DNA of 64,000 bases from Salegentibacter sp. R32 (GCF_008692195.1 NZ_RXOM01000054.1:62001-126000); one strand, 5' to 3'. Positions 1 to 9,717 are shown, counted from the stretch's first letter. Program-made: numbers and translations. Notes: generated by a model not told the origin, from the sequence alone.

Positions 1-519
1 TTCTGCTTTTAATTTCCAGTGTTCTCCATCTTCTGCATAGGTTACGATAAACAATCGGTTTTCTAAATGTTTTCGTTGTTGCTGACTTTGATTTTTATAC
101 AACCAATACAATAATTCTTCGTGATGATGCTGGGCATAATAGAAGGTTTGCTTGTAAGCTTCGGGAAAAACAGATGTTTTATGATCAAAATCTATTCCGC
201 GTAAATTAAAATCGACCAATCGGTCTTTATGATTTAAAGATGGGGTGACGCCATCAATTTCAGTAAAAATTTGTTCAACGGCCATCGCACTCCAAAAGTT
301 AAACCATCTGTTGGCTGCATAATTAAAGAGTTCACGTTTGTTTAATCCATAAGCTTCGGTGGTAGCTTTCATCGCTTCAACCACGGCTTCCCAAGAAAGA
401 AAATCATAAATAAAATTGGTGTAGTTATCCCATTTATCGTTTTGCTTTTTGCCCCATTGATAAGGATAGGGTAAACGCTGTTTTAATTGATTTTCGATGT
501 AGGTTAAATCTAAATTCAA
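1..519 (-). CDS. Hypothetical protein, 3' end cut by window edge
   Basis: I do not recognise this gene with certainty. About 173 codons are open to the window edge, starting from a TTG whose last two bases lie in the TGA stop of the upstream membrane protein gene (a TTGA overlap), which suggests translational coupling; no ATG in frame is nearer than about codon 50 of a region already well conserved-looking. The protein is soluble, rich in W, Y and F, and carries the segment VDFNLRGIDFDHKTS around residues 95-110. An acidic residue followed by D-H-K recalls the D...(D/E)xK signature of PD-(D/E)XK nucleases, but this is only a resemblance. The next residues after a QQ-rich stretch (YWLYKNQSQQQRK) look helical. 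The C-terminus is missing, so no family length comparison is possible. Confidence 0.6.
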   Translation of the reverse strand, partial: MNLDLTYIENQLKQRLPYPYQWGKKQNDKWDNYTNFIYDFLSWEAVVEAMKATTEAYGLNKRELFNYAANRWFNFWSAMAVEQIFTEIDGVTPSLNHKDRLVDFNLRGIDFDHKTSVFPEAYKQTFYYAQHHHEELLYWLYKNQSQQQRKHLENRLFIVTYAEDGEHWKLKAE

Positions 520-1445
520 AAGGCAATAAACGGAACTAAAATGGTTAACAATACTAACGATATTAATAGTACTTCTTTAAAGATGTATTCTCCTTTTTGC
601 TCAAAATAATTGGCTCCCATAATGCAAACCGGTAAAATAAAAAAAAGCAGTTCTGAACCATTTTTACGCGGCGATAGAATAATTACCAAAATAGAAATTA
701 ACCAAGCCGCGAGTACTAAATAAAGGGTTGCTTTTAACCTTCTGGTAGCATTTTGCAAACTTTTAAAAAAGTAAAATAACGCCCAGATGGTAAAAGTTAA
801 GAGCACACTTACCGGTAAAATTATTTTTGCTGAATGATAATTTGAAAAGCTTAATACAGGAAAGTTAAATGAAGATAGTGGGTAAAAAAAACTTTCGTAA
901 AAAAGCAGACTGAAACAAGTTTCTATAACGTATACAGCCATCAAGGCAACCAATGGAATTAGCCAGTTTTTAAAATCGTTGTTGGCATAAAGTAAAATCC
1001 CGAAAAATGGCAATATGATGAATAAGATACTTTCGGGATAAAACAGATAGGCAAAACCAATCCAGAAAGAAGCATCGAAAAGCTTCTTTTTAATATGAAC
1101 GCCAGACCGTAAACTTACAATTCTTCTTAAACTCAATAAAATAAACAGTCCCGAAATTAAAACATTACTTGATTTTAAAATGGGCAAGAACATCATGCTA
1201 AAAACCGCAAAAAAGAAAATGGTGTAAGTATTTTTTTTGGTGACCCTATTTCTTTTTACAATAAAATTGATAAGCACCATTAAAAATAAATAAACCAGTA
1301 AAAGCCCTACTTTTTTTAAAGTATACGACCAAGAAATAGTTCTCTCTGCAATAAAAAAATTAACAAACAAAAAATAAAACCCCATTAAAAAGCCCACTAA
1401 TAAGAAGTTGATAGGTTTAGATTTTTTAAAAAAGCTTGTTAACAT
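516..1445 (-). CDS. DUF6427-like polytopic membrane protein
   Basis: A 309-residue integral membrane protein with roughly nine to ten hydrophobic segments spread over the whole length and short, basic connecting loops (for example KRNRVTKK near residue 64 and KSLQNATRRLK near 230). It matches my recollection of the flavobacterial DUF6427 family, which is found beside a DUF6341 protein and purD, as here. No catalytic motif is visible and the function is unknown. The gene is divergent from the DUF6341-like gene with a 48-bp gap, and its stop overlaps the TTG start of the next minus-strand gene, so the two are probably co-translated. Family call is from length, topology and neighbourhood rather than a search. 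Confidence 0.7.
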   Translation of the reverse strand: MLTSFFKKSKPINFLLVGFLMGFYFLFVNFFIAERTISWSYTLKKVGLLLVYLFLMVLINFIVKRNRVTKKNTYTIFFFAVFSMMFLPILKSSNVLISGLFILLSLRRIVSLRSGVHIKKKLFDASFWIGFAYLFYPESILFIILPFFGILLYANNDFKNWLIPLVALMAVYVIETCFSLLFYESFFYPLSSFNFPVLSFSNYHSAKIILPVSVLLTFTIWALFYFFKSLQNATRRLKATLYLVLAAWLISILVIILSPRKNGSELLFFILPVCIMGANYFEQKGEYIFKEVLLISLVLLTILVPFIAF

Positions 1446-1465
1446 TGTCTAATTTATTACTTTTG
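1436..1465 (+). promoter_or_regulatory. Promoter for the DUF6341-like gene
   Basis: A TTG at 1436-1438 and a perfect Bacteroidota -7 element TACTTTTG (TAnnTTTG) at 1458-1465 are 19 bp apart, within the usual 17-23 bp. The start codon follows 28 bp later at 1494. The -33 element lies inside the first codons of the divergent membrane protein gene. Confidence 0.5.
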
Positions 1466-1493
1466 TATCTAAATTATATTAAAGTTTCTTCTA

Positions 1494-1724
1494 ATGAAAG
1501 ATTTTTTTGAATTTATAGAATATATTTTTGTAGATATTCTTTTTAAACCATTGGATTGGTTGAGAGAACTTCAATTAGATAGTTGGGCAGCAGCGAATGC
1601 TTTAAACTGGATATTTATAATTATAGGAATCGTTGCCTTTTGCTACTGGTTAAAGCAATTACGTACTTTTGCTGATGAGGAGCACAAAAGGCAAGAAAAA
1701 TATTACGGTAAGTACTGGAACTAG
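1494..1724 (+). CDS. DUF6341-like small membrane protein
   Basis: A 76-residue protein. The N-terminal 30 residues are aromatic-rich and amphipathic (FFEFIEYIF, FKPLDWLREL), residues about 36-54 form one hydrophobic transmembrane helix (LNWIFIIIGIVAFCYW), and the tail is charged (KQLRTFADEEHKRQEKYYGKYWN). This pattern matches the flavobacterial DUF6341 family of unknown function. It is convergent with purD, with only 3 bp between stop codons, and divergent from the DUF6427-like gene. No enzymatic role can be read from the sequence; a single-pass helper of a membrane process is the most that can be inferred. Confidence 0.7.
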   Translation: MKDFFEFIEYIFVDILFKPLDWLRELQLDSWAAANALNWIFIIIGIVAFCYWLKQLRTFADEEHKRQEKYYGKYWN

Positions 1725-1727
1725 AAA

Positions 1728-3002
1728 TTAGTTCAAGTCCTTACCTAAGTCTTTACGATAATACATCTTATCAAAATGAAGTTTTTCTACATTTTGATAA
1801 GATTTTTTTAGTGCTTTATTGTAATCTTCTCCAAAGGAAGTGATGGCAATCACCCGACCTCCATTAGTGACTACTTTCCCATTTTCTTCTTTTGTTCCGG
1901 CGTGAAATACGATAGAATCTTTGATGCTTTCTATTCCGTTGATTTCCTTTCCTTTCTCATAAGCCTCAGGATAACCTCCAGAAACCGTCATTACTGTGGT
2001 TGCGGTTCTTTCATCTATTTCTAAAGAAGCTTCATCTAACTTTTCCTCGGCAACTTTATTTAGTAATTCAACTAAATCTGTTTTAATTCTTGGTAAAACC
2101 ACTTCAGTTTCCGGGTCGCCCATTCGTACATTGTACTCAATCACATACGGATTGTCTTCAACCTTAATTAAACCAATAAACACAAAACCTTTATACTCGA
2201 TCTTCTCTTCTTGTAAACCATTGATCGTTGGTTTTACAATTCTGTCTTCTATTTTTTGCATCAAAGCTTCATCTGCAAACGGAACTGGAGAAATTGCCCC
2301 CATTCCGCCTGTATTTAAACCGGTATCGCCTTCACCAATTCGCTTATAATCTTTTGCAGTTGGCAAAATCTTATAATTTTTACCATCGGTTAGTACAAAA
2401 ACACTCAACTCGATCCCATCTAAAAATTCTTCAATCACGACGGTTTTGCTGGCTTCTCCAAATTTTTCATTGGTAAGCATATTTTCTAATTCTGTTTTTG
2501 CTTCCGCTAGATCTTCAAGAATTAAAACTCCTTTTCCGGCAGCTAAACCGTCGGCTTTTAAAACGTAGGGTGCTTTTAGGGTTTCTAAGAATTTTTTTCC
2601 GGCTTCTACACTTTTGGCGGTGAAACTTTCGTAAGCAGCTGTAGGAATATCGTACATTGCCATAAATTCTTTGGCGCGCTCTTTACTACCTTCTAATAAA
2701 GCTCCTTTTTTAGAAGGACCGATAACTTTTACATTTTTAAGTTCTGGATCTTGCTGAAAGTAATCGTAAATTCCCTGTACTAAAGGATCTTCAGGACCTA
2801 CAACTACCATATGAATATCCTTTTCAAGCACTGTTTGTTTTACCGTCTCGAAATCAGTCACACTTAACGGAATATTTTCTGCTATTTCACTTGTTCCTGC
2901 ATTTCCCGGTGCTACGTAAAGCTTTTCGCATTGTTCGCTTTGGGCAATTTTATAAGTGAAGGTATGTTCTCTTCCGCCAGAACCTAAGACAAGAATATTC
3001 AT
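1728..3002 (-). CDS. purD: Phosphoribosylamine--glycine ligase (GARS)
   Basis: Catalyses ATP-dependent joining of glycine to 5-phosphoribosylamine, the second step of de novo purine synthesis, in the cytosol. The 424 residues are the normal length for monofunctional PurD. Visible signatures: N-terminal GSGGREH (7-13), GPEDPLVQGI (69-78), the ATP-grasp lid KADGLAAGKGV (149-159), IEEFLDGIELSVF, GLNTGGMGAISP near 230, and the PurD signature VRMGDPETEV near 290. It is a monocistronic-looking unit, convergent with the DUF6341-like gene and divergent from the CapK-like gene. The start chosen gives the canonical MNILVLGSGGRE opening. Confidence 0.97.
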   Translation of the reverse strand: MNILVLGSGGREHTFTYKIAQSEQCEKLYVAPGNAGTSEIAENIPLSVTDFETVKQTVLEKDIHMVVVGPEDPLVQGIYDYFQQDPELKNVKVIGPSKKGALLEGSKERAKEFMAMYDIPTAAYESFTAKSVEAGKKFLETLKAPYVLKADGLAAGKGVLILEDLAEAKTELENMLTNEKFGEASKTVVIEEFLDGIELSVFVLTDGKNYKILPTAKDYKRIGEGDTGLNTGGMGAISPVPFADEALMQKIEDRIVKPTINGLQEEKIEYKGFVFIGLIKVEDNPYVIEYNVRMGDPETEVVLPRIKTDLVELLNKVAEEKLDEASLEIDERTATTVMTVSGGYPEAYEKGKEINGIESIKDSIVFHAGTKEENGKVVTNGGRVIAITSFGEDYNKALKKSYQNVEKLHFDKMYYRKDLGKDLN

Positions 3003-3026
3003 ATTTTAAAATTTTATTAGGAGCTC

Positions 3027-3034
3027 CAAAAATA
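3027..3034 (-). promoter_or_regulatory. Probable -7 element of purD promoter
   Basis: Read on the minus strand this is TATTTTTG, a perfect fit to TAnnTTTG, 25 bp before the purD start codon. No convincing TTG is seen 17-23 bp further upstream, so confidence is limited. Confidence 0.35.
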
Positions 3035-3073
3035 AATGTTTGTAAATTGACGCCCTAATCTTATTTAAGAAAA

Positions 3074-4396
3074 ATGTACATTAAGCTTTTAAATAAAATT
3101 ATGCTTCCATTGGCTTCTAAATTGTTTAATGGTAACTACTATGCTTATCTGAAGGAATGGGAAAAACATGATAATTTAAATGAAACAGAACACCTTAATT
3201 TGCAGCAAAATAAGCTCCATAAAATTTTAAAGTACGCTATAGAAAATGTTCCTTATTATAAAAGTATGGAGCATTTAGATTATAAAAATATTAATTCATT
3301 CCCGATACTTACCAAAGATGTTTTAAGAAAAAACTGTGAAGAACTTATTTCTAAAGAATATGATATTAATAATTTAGACAAAAATAATAGTAGTGGTAGT
3401 AGTGGTTTTCAATCTTTCACTTATATGAGCAAAGATCACAAATCTTACCTTAGGGCTCTTCAGACCCATTGGTGGCAATGGGGAGGTTTTAGGCCAGGAA
3501 AGAAAACTTTACAAACAGGAATTTCTCCTAAACGTGGATTTACAAAAAAATTAAAAGATACATTTTTTCGAATTAACTATCTGGAGGCCTTTAAGTTAAA
3601 CGAAAATAAAATCGACCAAAATTTAAAAGAATTTGTTGGAAAAAAAAATATTCATCTCGCCGGGTATCCTTCTGCTTTAAATCAGATTGCTGTTCAGGCA
3701 TTACAAAAGAATAAAAATATAAGCTTTAGTTCTGTTATAACTTTCGGTGATAAATTATTTGATCATTACCGACAAAACTTTAATAAGGCCTTTAATAATC
3801 CAACTATTATAAACACGTATGGTTGCGCTGAAGGATTATTAATGGCTTGTCAAGTTGATTTACCTTTTTATTACATTATGTCTCCTCACGTATACCTTGA
3901 AATAGTAGATGGTAATGGCAATAATGTTGAAGACGGTAAAATGGGGCATATTTTAATCACATGCTTAACAAATAGTGCTATGCCATTATTAAGGTATAAA
4001 CTGGGTGACTTGGGGATTAAATTATCGAAGGAAAATTATCCTCAAAAAAGAAGGTTTAATTATCCATTATTGGAGGAAGTAATTGGAAGGGAAACCGATG
4101 TTATCAAAACCCCTCTAGGTTCTATATTAACCGTACATAGTTTTACTGGAGTTATTGAATACTTGGAATATATTAAACAATATAAGATAATTCAAATTTC
4201 TAAAAGTGAATTAGAAATTGAATATACTACTGAAAATCATAAACCCCTTTCTGATAGACAAAAAGACGAACTAATATCAAAATTGAAAGAATTAACAGAT
4301 TTTTCGATGAGAATAATTTTAAAACGCAGAAATGAAATTTCACCATCACCTTCCGGGAAACCTCAAATAATAGAAATTAAATACACAAAAGATTAA
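3074..4396 (+). CDS. CapK/PaaK-like adenylate-forming enzyme
   Basis: A 440-residue member of the phenylacetate-CoA ligase/CapK branch of the ANL adenylating superfamily. The P-loop-like A3 motif is NNSSGSSGFQSFTYMS (about residues 104-119), the acyl/aryl-AMP region includes NTYGCAEG (about 249-256), and the hinge region reads LLRYKLGDLG near 310. The N-terminal part (YAIENVPYYKSM) is typical of CapK proteins of capsule loci. Known family members activate carboxylic acids; in polysaccharide loci the substrate and acceptor are generally unknown. It lies at the distal end of the polysaccharide locus on the opposite strand, and its last 4 bp overlap the end of the GT2 gene. It resembles the gene at 14014-15267 in length and architecture, so the locus carries two such enzymes. 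Confidence 0.85.
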   Translation: MYIKLLNKIMLPLASKLFNGNYYAYLKEWEKHDNLNETEHLNLQQNKLHKILKYAIENVPYYKSMEHLDYKNINSFPILTKDVLRKNCEELISKEYDINNLDKNNSSGSSGFQSFTYMSKDHKSYLRALQTHWWQWGGFRPGKKTLQTGISPKRGFTKKLKDTFFRINYLEAFKLNENKIDQNLKEFVGKKNIHLAGYPSALNQIAVQALQKNKNISFSSVITFGDKLFDHYRQNFNKAFNNPTIINTYGCAEGLLMACQVDLPFYYIMSPHVYLEIVDGNGNNVEDGKMGHILITCLTNSAMPLLRYKLGDLGIKLSKENYPQKRRFNYPLLEEVIGRETDVIKTPLGSILTVHSFTGVIEYLEYIKQYKIIQISKSELEIEYTTENHKPLSDRQKDELISKLKELTDFSMRIILKRRNEISPSPSGKPQIIEIKYTKD

Positions 4397-5169
4397 TAGT
4401 TTTCGATATATTTAGTTCTAACAAAAAAGTACTCAAACAGAAATCTTATTAACCAATAGGATGATTTTAAATAGGAATACCCTAAAAACTTTTTGTAAAA
4501 TTTAAAGTTATATTTTAAAAGCTTTACTTTATTAGAACTTATCGATTCTTCCCGAACCCGGTAATACGCTAAATCTTTTTGAATTCCGCAGGCGGGTTTT
4601 CTACTACGTTGAATTGCTTCTAACCAAAGCGCCCAGTCTTGCCGTTTTCGGATGTTTGGAGAATAAATTTTCCCAAGCTCCCTAGCATTGTATATACCGG
4701 TTAAATTCCCTACGTAATTATTTTTATGCTGTTTTTTGTAACTTAATTGTGGTAAAGCAATAATTCTTTTATTTAGAAATTGACTTTCTTCATTGATTTG
4801 AACATAGCTCGTATAGGAAACCACACAATTATGATTTTTCATAAAGCTAATTTGTTCTTCTAATTTATTTTTATTCCACAAATCATCCGAATCTAAAAAA
4901 GCGATATAAATCCCTTGAGCTTGTTTTGTGGCATAGTTACGACAATAAGCAGCTCCTTTGTTTTTTTCTTCAGCAAAGAGCCTAATTCTATCATCACTTG
5001 AAGCTAATTTTTGCACTATCTCCACAGAGCGATCAGAAGAAGCATCATCTACAATTACCAATTCCCAATTTGGATAGGTTTGTTGTTGTACGCTTTTTAT
5101 TGTTTCTTCAATAAACCGAGCAGAGTTGAATAAAGGGGTTATAATTGAAACCAAGTCTTCTTTTAGCAT
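4393..5169 (-). CDS. Family 2 glycosyltransferase
   Basis: A 258-residue GT-A fold glycosyltransferase, predicted to add one sugar to the lipid-linked repeat unit at the inner membrane. The N-terminus reads VSIITPLFNSARFIEETIKSV, the nucleotide-binding region has VIVDDASSDRS (about 38-48), and the metal-binding DxD-like motif is FLDSDDLW (about 91-98). RKRQDWALWLEA near 175 corresponds to the acceptor-side W/D region of this family. The C-terminus ends with a hydrophobic/basic amphipathic stretch. It is the last gene of the minus-strand polysaccharide run, 1 bp after the initiating transferase gene, which implies co-transcription. The sugar specificity cannot be told from sequence. Confidence 0.9.
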   Translation of the reverse strand: MLKEDLVSIITPLFNSARFIEETIKSVQQQTYPNWELVIVDDASSDRSVEIVQKLASSDDRIRLFAEEKNKGAAYCRNYATKQAQGIYIAFLDSDDLWNKNKLEEQISFMKNHNCVVSYTSYVQINEESQFLNKRIIALPQLSYKKQHKNNYVGNLTGIYNARELGKIYSPNIRKRQDWALWLEAIQRSRKPACGIQKDLAYYRVREESISSNKVKLLKYNFKFYKKFLGYSYLKSSYWLIRFLFEYFFVRTKYIENY

Positions 5170-5170
5170 A

Positions 5171-6520
5171 TTAGTAGGCTTTATCTTCTCCTTTCATAGT
5201 ATTAAAAACTGTTTGAAAAATTATCTTTATATCTAGAAGAAGGGACCAGTTTTCTAAGTAAAAAATATCATACTTTACCCGGTTAATAATATCATTTTCA
5301 GTTTCTACTTCTCCCCGGTAACCACTAACTTGCGCTAAGCCAGTAATACCTGGTTTCACAAAATGCCTTACCATAAATTTATCTATTCGTCCTGCATACA
5401 TGTGTGTATGACTCACCATATGCGGTCTAGGCCCCACGACGGACATTTCTCCAAATAATACGTTAATAAATTGGGGGAGCTCGTCCATACTCGTTTTTCT
5501 TAAAAACCTACCGATTTTCGTTATTCTTTTGTCATTTCTTCTTACCTGATGGATATTAGCATCTGGATTAAGGCGCATCGATCTGTATTTGTAACAATAA
5601 AACTCCTTATAATCCAACCCATTCCTTTTTTGTCTGAAAAAAACAGGCCCTTTAGATTCTAGTTTAATAAAAATAGCCAAAATTGGACTAAGCCAAGATA
5701 GGACAAAGATAATAACGAATATAGATAATAGTATGTCGAAGCTTCTTTTAATAAATTGATTTAAAGAATCTTCTATTGGTATGTTCCGTAATGATAATAT
5801 GGGTAGATAACCATAATATTCCATTTTCATACGACGGGTATAGATTTCCTTATTATCTGGTAAAAATTTTAAAACTTTAAGATTGTTATCAGCAAAATCA
5901 ACTAAATCACTTATCTCTTCATTCGTAACGGAGGTTACTGAGCAATAGATTTCATCTATTTTCTCTTGTAGAATAAATTCAAAACAATTTTCTAATGTTT
6001 CATTTTTCTTCAGATCGAATATAGCTTTGCACTGGTAGCCATATTCTTGGTTATTTTGGAAGAAATCTATTAGCCTTTGTGTTCTTTTGGTTTTTCCTAT
6101 GACTACTGTTCGTCTATAATTACCTCCTAATTTTTTTCTATATCTTTTTAATAAATAAAAAATTGAAAGCTTAACAATAAGGATTATGAATAATGTTTTA
6201 AATGAATAAATCAATATTCTTGAAGCCGGTCTGCTTAGTTCTTCAAAAAAACCAAAGAAGGCAAACACTAGAAGTATAAATAAACCTGCTTGTAAAAATG
6301 CTAATGAAAATATCCGGATGACTTTGGTAAACCTATAAATTTCGTAGAATTGAGATTTTATAGAAAGTACTAACCATCCTATTGATATAAAAATTGCATA
6401 GTTAAAATAATCAAGAACCTCAAACTGAAATTGAATAGCAAAAAGCAGAATAATGGCTAAATCTATAAGATAAGCCATTGGTCTGAGATAACCCGAGTAC
6501 CTACCCTGCTTTATTACCAT
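5171..6520 (-). CDS. Undecaprenyl-phosphate sugar phosphotransferase (initiating enzyme)
   Basis: Transfers a sugar-1-phosphate onto undecaprenyl phosphate to begin repeat-unit assembly (WcaJ/WbaP-type polyisoprenyl-phosphate hexose-1-phosphate transferase). The 449 residues show four N-terminal transmembrane helices (about 14-125), a central Rossmann-like domain (VVIGKTKRTQRLIDFF near 140), a fifth membrane helix after KRSFDILLS, and the catalytic C-terminal domain with FFRQKRNGLDYKEF, YKYRSM, KIGRFLRKTSMDELPQ, VVGPRPH and PGITGLAQVSGYRGE. Length and domain order are normal. It is packed between the UDP-xylose synthase gene (3-bp gap) and GT2. Its presence suggests the glycan built here is made by the Wzx/Wzy route. 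Confidence 0.95.
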   Translation of the reverse strand: MVIKQGRYSGYLRPMAYLIDLAIILLFAIQFQFEVLDYFNYAIFISIGWLVLSIKSQFYEIYRFTKVIRIFSLAFLQAGLFILLVFAFFGFFEELSRPASRILIYSFKTLFIILIVKLSIFYLLKRYRKKLGGNYRRTVVIGKTKRTQRLIDFFQNNQEYGYQCKAIFDLKKNETLENCFEFILQEKIDEIYCSVTSVTNEEISDLVDFADNNLKVLKFLPDNKEIYTRRMKMEYYGYLPILSLRNIPIEDSLNQFIKRSFDILLSIFVIIFVLSWLSPILAIFIKLESKGPVFFRQKRNGLDYKEFYCYKYRSMRLNPDANIHQVRRNDKRITKIGRFLRKTSMDELPQFINVLFGEMSVVGPRPHMVSHTHMYAGRIDKFMVRHFVKPGITGLAQVSGYRGEVETENDIINRVKYDIFYLENWSLLLDIKIIFQTVFNTMKGEDKAY

Positions 6521-6523
6521 AGA

Positions 6524-7516
6524 CTATTTTCTTATATGACTCGAAAAGTCTTTATGTTCCTTTTTTCGAAGCTCTTCTTTGGATAGTCCTTTAAAATATT
6601 CATAAGTTATTTTCATCCCTTCTGAGCGATCCACTTTTGGTTCCCAATTAAGAATTTCTTTAGCCCTAGAGATATCTGGCTGGCGTTGCATCGGGTCATC
6701 TTTAGGTAAAGGTTGATATACTACTTTTTGATTGGTTTGGGTAAGTTTAATTATTTCTTCAGCAAAATCCTTAATAGTAATTTCGTGAGGGTTACCGATG
6801 TTTACAGGTTCTGAATAATCACTTAATAGTAATTTATAAATTCCATCCACCTGATCGTCTACAAAACAAAAAGAACGTGTTTGGGAACCATCACCAAATA
6901 CTGTTAAATCTTCCCCTCTTAAAGCTTGACCTATAAATGCTGGTATTACCCTTCCATCGTTTAAGCGCATTCTCGGGCCATAGGTATTAAATATCCTAAC
7001 TATTCTGGTTTCCAATCCATGAAAGCGATGATAAGCCATTGTAATCGATTCTTGAAAGCGTTTTGCTTCATCATAAACACCCCGTGGACCAATGGTATTT
7101 ACATTCCCGTAATAATCTTCACTTTGAGGGTGAACCAAAGGATCTCCATAAACTTCCGAAGTACTGGCTATTAATATTCTCGCATTTTTTTCTTTTGCTA
7201 AACCTAATAGATTATGAGTACCCAGACTCCCTACCTTTAACGTTTGAATAGGTATTTTTAAATAATCTATTGGACTAGCCGGTGATGCAAAATGTAAGAC
7301 ATAATCTAAATCACCCGCCACATGAACAAACTTACTAACATCGTGATGATAAAATTCAAAATTTTTGAGTTCAAAAAGATGTTCTATATTTTTAAGATCC
7401 CCGGTAATTAAGTTATCCATCCCCACTACAGAGAAACCTTCATCAATAAATTTATCACATAGATGAGACCCTAAAAAGCCGGCAGCTCCAGTTATTAAAA
7501 CTCTCTTTTTCTTCAT
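6524..7516 (-). CDS. UDP-glucuronate decarboxylase (UDP-xylose synthase), SDR family
   Basis: An extended short-chain dehydrogenase of 330 residues. It has the NAD-binding [10 protein letters not shown] (about 10-19), the family-typical loop [34 protein letters not shown] (the ASPASP segment is characteristic of UXS), [14 protein letters not shown], the catalytic YDEAKR (Y-x3-K) and NTYGPRM. UXS enzymes oxidise and decarboxylate UDP-GlcA to UDP-xylose. The gene lies directly downstream of the UDP-glucose dehydrogenase gene that supplies UDP-GlcA, 23 bp apart, which supports the assignment. The basic C-terminal tail ([11 protein letters not shown]) is not unusual. Other UDP-GlcA-using SDRs (epimerases) are possible but the ASPASP motif argues against them. 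Confidence 0.88.
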   Translation of the reverse strand: MKKKRVLITGAAGFLGSHLCDKFIDEGFSVVGMDNLITGDLKNIEHLFELKNFEFYHHDVSKFVHVAGDLDYVLHFASPASPIDYLKIPIQTLKVGSLGTHNLLGLAKEKNARILIASTSEVYGDPLVHPQSEDYYGNVNTIGPRGVYDEAKRFQESITMAYHRFHGLETRIVRIFNTYGPRMRLNDGRVIPAFIGQALRGEDLTVFGDGSQTRSFCFVDDQVDGIYKLLLSDYSEPVNIGNPHEITIKDFAEEIIKLTQTNQKVVYQPLPKDDPMQRQPDISRAKEILNWEPKVDRSEGMKITYEYFKGLSKEELRKKEHKDFSSHIRK

Positions 7517-7539
7517 CGGAAAGTTAAGTTTGAAATTAA

Positions 7540-8958
7540 TTATATTTCTGTATTGTTACCGCTCCCTATTTTGTAACAGACAAAGCCTATTTCTTCTAAA
7601 GAATCAATGTCTAAAATTCCCCTTCCATCAAAAAGAAAAGCAGGTTTTTGCATTTGATCGTATAATTTTTGCCAATCATAAGTTTTAAATTCATCCCATT
7701 CAGTTAAAACAGCAATAGCGTGTGCATCTTTACAAGCTTCATAGGGATCACTAAATACGTTAACCCCTTCTCTATTTTCTTCGGAAGAACGGGTATTTAA
7801 ATAATCTAAATCAGCATACATTTGCTCTTCTGCTACTTTCGGATCGTAAACCGCAACTTTAGATTGTTCGTTTAATAATTCATCTGCTACATAAATTGCA
7901 GCTGACTCACGAGTATCGTTCGTATCTTTTTTAAACGCCCACCCTAAAAAGGTTATCTTTTTTCCTGAAACTGTATTAAATAATGTGCTAATTATATTAT
8001 GGGCAAATCTTCTCTTTTGATGATCGTTCATAATGATAACTTGCTCCCAATAATCTGCAACTTCATTTAAGCCATAAGTTTTGGCTATGTATACCAAGTT
8101 TAAAATATCTTTTTGAAAGCAAGAACCTCCAAAACCAACGGAAGCTTTTAAGAATTTTGAACCAATTCTGGAATCCATTCCTATGGCTTTTGCCACCTCA
8201 TTTACGTCGGCTTCTGTTTTTTCACATAATTCTGAAAGTGAATTAATGGAAGAGACTCTTTGTGCTAAAAACGCATTAGCTGTTAGTTTAGATAATTCTG
8301 ATGACCAAACATTGGTGGTTAATATTTGTTTTTGTGGCACCCAATTAGCATACACATTGACTAAAGCTTGGATAGCTTCTTTTCCTTCTGGAGTTGAAGT
8401 ATCACCACCTATAAGTACACGGTCCGGATCTAATAAATCTTCAATAGCGGTACCTTCTGCTAAAAATTCTGGATTGGACAGAATTTGAAATTTCACATTG
8501 CTACCGTTCCCAGTATTATCCAAAATGCTTTTAATTGCTGAAGCGGTCCTCACCGGTAAGGTGGATTTTTCAATGACGATTTTATCTGAAGTAGCTACTC
8601 TTGCAATTTGTCTGGCACAAAGTTCAATATATTTTAAATCGGCTGCCATCCCTTTACCCTTACCATAGGTTTTGGTTGGCGTATTTACGGAAATAAAAAT
8701 CATATCGGCAGCGTCGATAGCTTTATCTACTTCAGTGGAAAAAAATAGATTTCTTCCTCTTGCTTCTTTTACTACTTTGTCTAAACCAGGTTCATAGACA
8801 GGAAGCTTTTCTAGATCTTCATCATTCCAAGCAGCTATTCTTTTTTCGTTAATGTCTACCACAGTTACATTAATATGTGGACATTTTTGAGCGATTACTG
8901 CCATGGTTGGGCCGCCAACGTATCCTGCTCCAATACAACAAATATGTTTAATTTCCAT
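7540..8958 (-). CDS. ugd: UDP-glucose 6-dehydrogenase, long eukaryote-like form
   Basis: Oxidises UDP-glucose twice to UDP-glucuronate with NAD. At 472 residues it is longer than typical bacterial Ugd (about 390-440) and resembles the animal/plant type: [17 protein letters not shown] near the N-terminus, [72 protein letters not shown], and the catalytic cysteine in [10 protein letters not shown] (about 272-281). The start overlaps the end of the WecG-like gene by 11 bp. Its product feeds UDP-xylose synthase directly downstream and perhaps a glucuronyl transferase. The resemblance to the eukaryotic form is a family-level judgement from motifs and length. Confidence 0.95.
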   Translation of the reverse strand: MEIKHICCIGAGYVGGPTMAVIAQKCPHINVTVVDINEKRIAAWNDEDLEKLPVYEPGLDKVVKEARGRNLFFSTEVDKAIDAADMIFISVNTPTKTYGKGKGMAADLKYIELCARQIARVATSDKIVIEKSTLPVRTASAIKSILDNTGNGSNVKFQILSNPEFLAEGTAIEDLLDPDRVLIGGDTSTPEGKEAIQALVNVYANWVPQKQILTTNVWSSELSKLTANAFLAQRVSSINSLSELCEKTEADVNEVAKAIGMDSRIGSKFLKASVGFGGSCFQKDILNLVYIAKTYGLNEVADYWEQVIIMNDHQKRRFAHNIISTLFNTVSGKKITFLGWAFKKDTNDTRESAAIYVADELLNEQSKVAVYDPKVAEEQMYADLDYLNTRSSEENREGVNVFSDPYEACKDAHAIAVLTEWDEFKTYDWQKLYDQMQKPAFLFDGRGILDIDSLEEIGFVCYKIGSGNNTEI

Positions 8959-9715
8959 TATTCAATTTTCTGTTTAAATTCAATTTTTCTTTAATCACCA
9001 AATATATAAACTTTATATTTCCTACGAGGTATCTTTTCCACATTCGGCGAGGTTCTTGTGTAAACCTATAAAACCACTCCAAGCCTGCATTTTGCATCCA
9101 TTTTGGCGCACGCTTTGTTTTTCCTGCCAAGACATCAAAACTACCTCCTACTCCCATAATAAAATTTAAAGCATTTAATTCATTTTTATGCTTATTCAAA
9201 AAAATCTCTTTTTTGGGAGAGCTCATGGCTACAAATAACATGTGAGCTCCGCTATTAGCTATTTCATTTACAATCACTTGTTCTTCATCATTTTGAAAAT
9301 AACCGTGATGAGATCCTGCAATAATATGAGAAGAATATTTGGCTTCTATTTTATTTATCAACTTTTTAACAACTTCATCTTTTGCACCTAATAAATAGAT
9401 TTTATAGTTGTTACAGTAAGCAAATTCAATAAGGTTTGAAAATAAATCGATTCCTGCTACTCTTTCTTTTAAAGGCTTATCTAAAATTCTAGAGGCCCAG
9501 ATTACGGCTTGCCCATCGGCGTTAATAATATCGGCTTCATTTACTCCTTTTTTTAACTCTTCATCTGTTTGAAGGGCGACAATTTTACCTGCATTTACTA
9601 CCGTGTGATGAAGCAACTTTTTATTTTTGATTGCTTTAGAAACTTCATTTAAAGTTTCTTTCATGGTGAGATTATCTATTTGAGTATTGAGGATGTATAT
9701 TCTATCTATTTTCAT
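8948..9715 (-). CDS. WecG/TagA/CpsF family glycosyltransferase
   Basis: A 255-residue transferase of the family that includes WecG (UDP-ManNAcA transferase) and TagA (ManNAc transferase). It shows [13 protein letters not shown] near residue 38, the conserved [15 protein letters not shown] near 64-78, [16 protein letters not shown], and the C-terminal [16 protein letters not shown] and [24 protein letters not shown]. The C-terminal tail is basic and probably membrane-associated. Since wecB and wecC are encoded in the same locus and would provide UDP-ManNAcA, this protein is a natural candidate for the ManNAcA transferase, though that is inference. It overlaps ugd by 11 bp and follows the toroid-like gene by 2 bp. 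Confidence 0.9.
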   Translation of the reverse strand: MKIDRIYILNTQIDNLTMKETLNEVSKAIKNKKLLHHTVVNAGKIVALQTDEELKKGVNEADIINADGQAVIWASRILDKPLKERVAGIDLFSNLIEFAYCNNYKIYLLGAKDEVVKKLINKIEAKYSSHIIAGSHHGYFQNDEEQVIVNEIANSGAHMLFVAMSSPKKEIFLNKHKNELNALNFIMGVGGSFDVLAGKTKRAPKWMQNAGLEWFYRFTQEPRRMWKRYLVGNIKFIYLVIKEKLNLNRKLNNGN

Positions 9716-9717
9716 GC

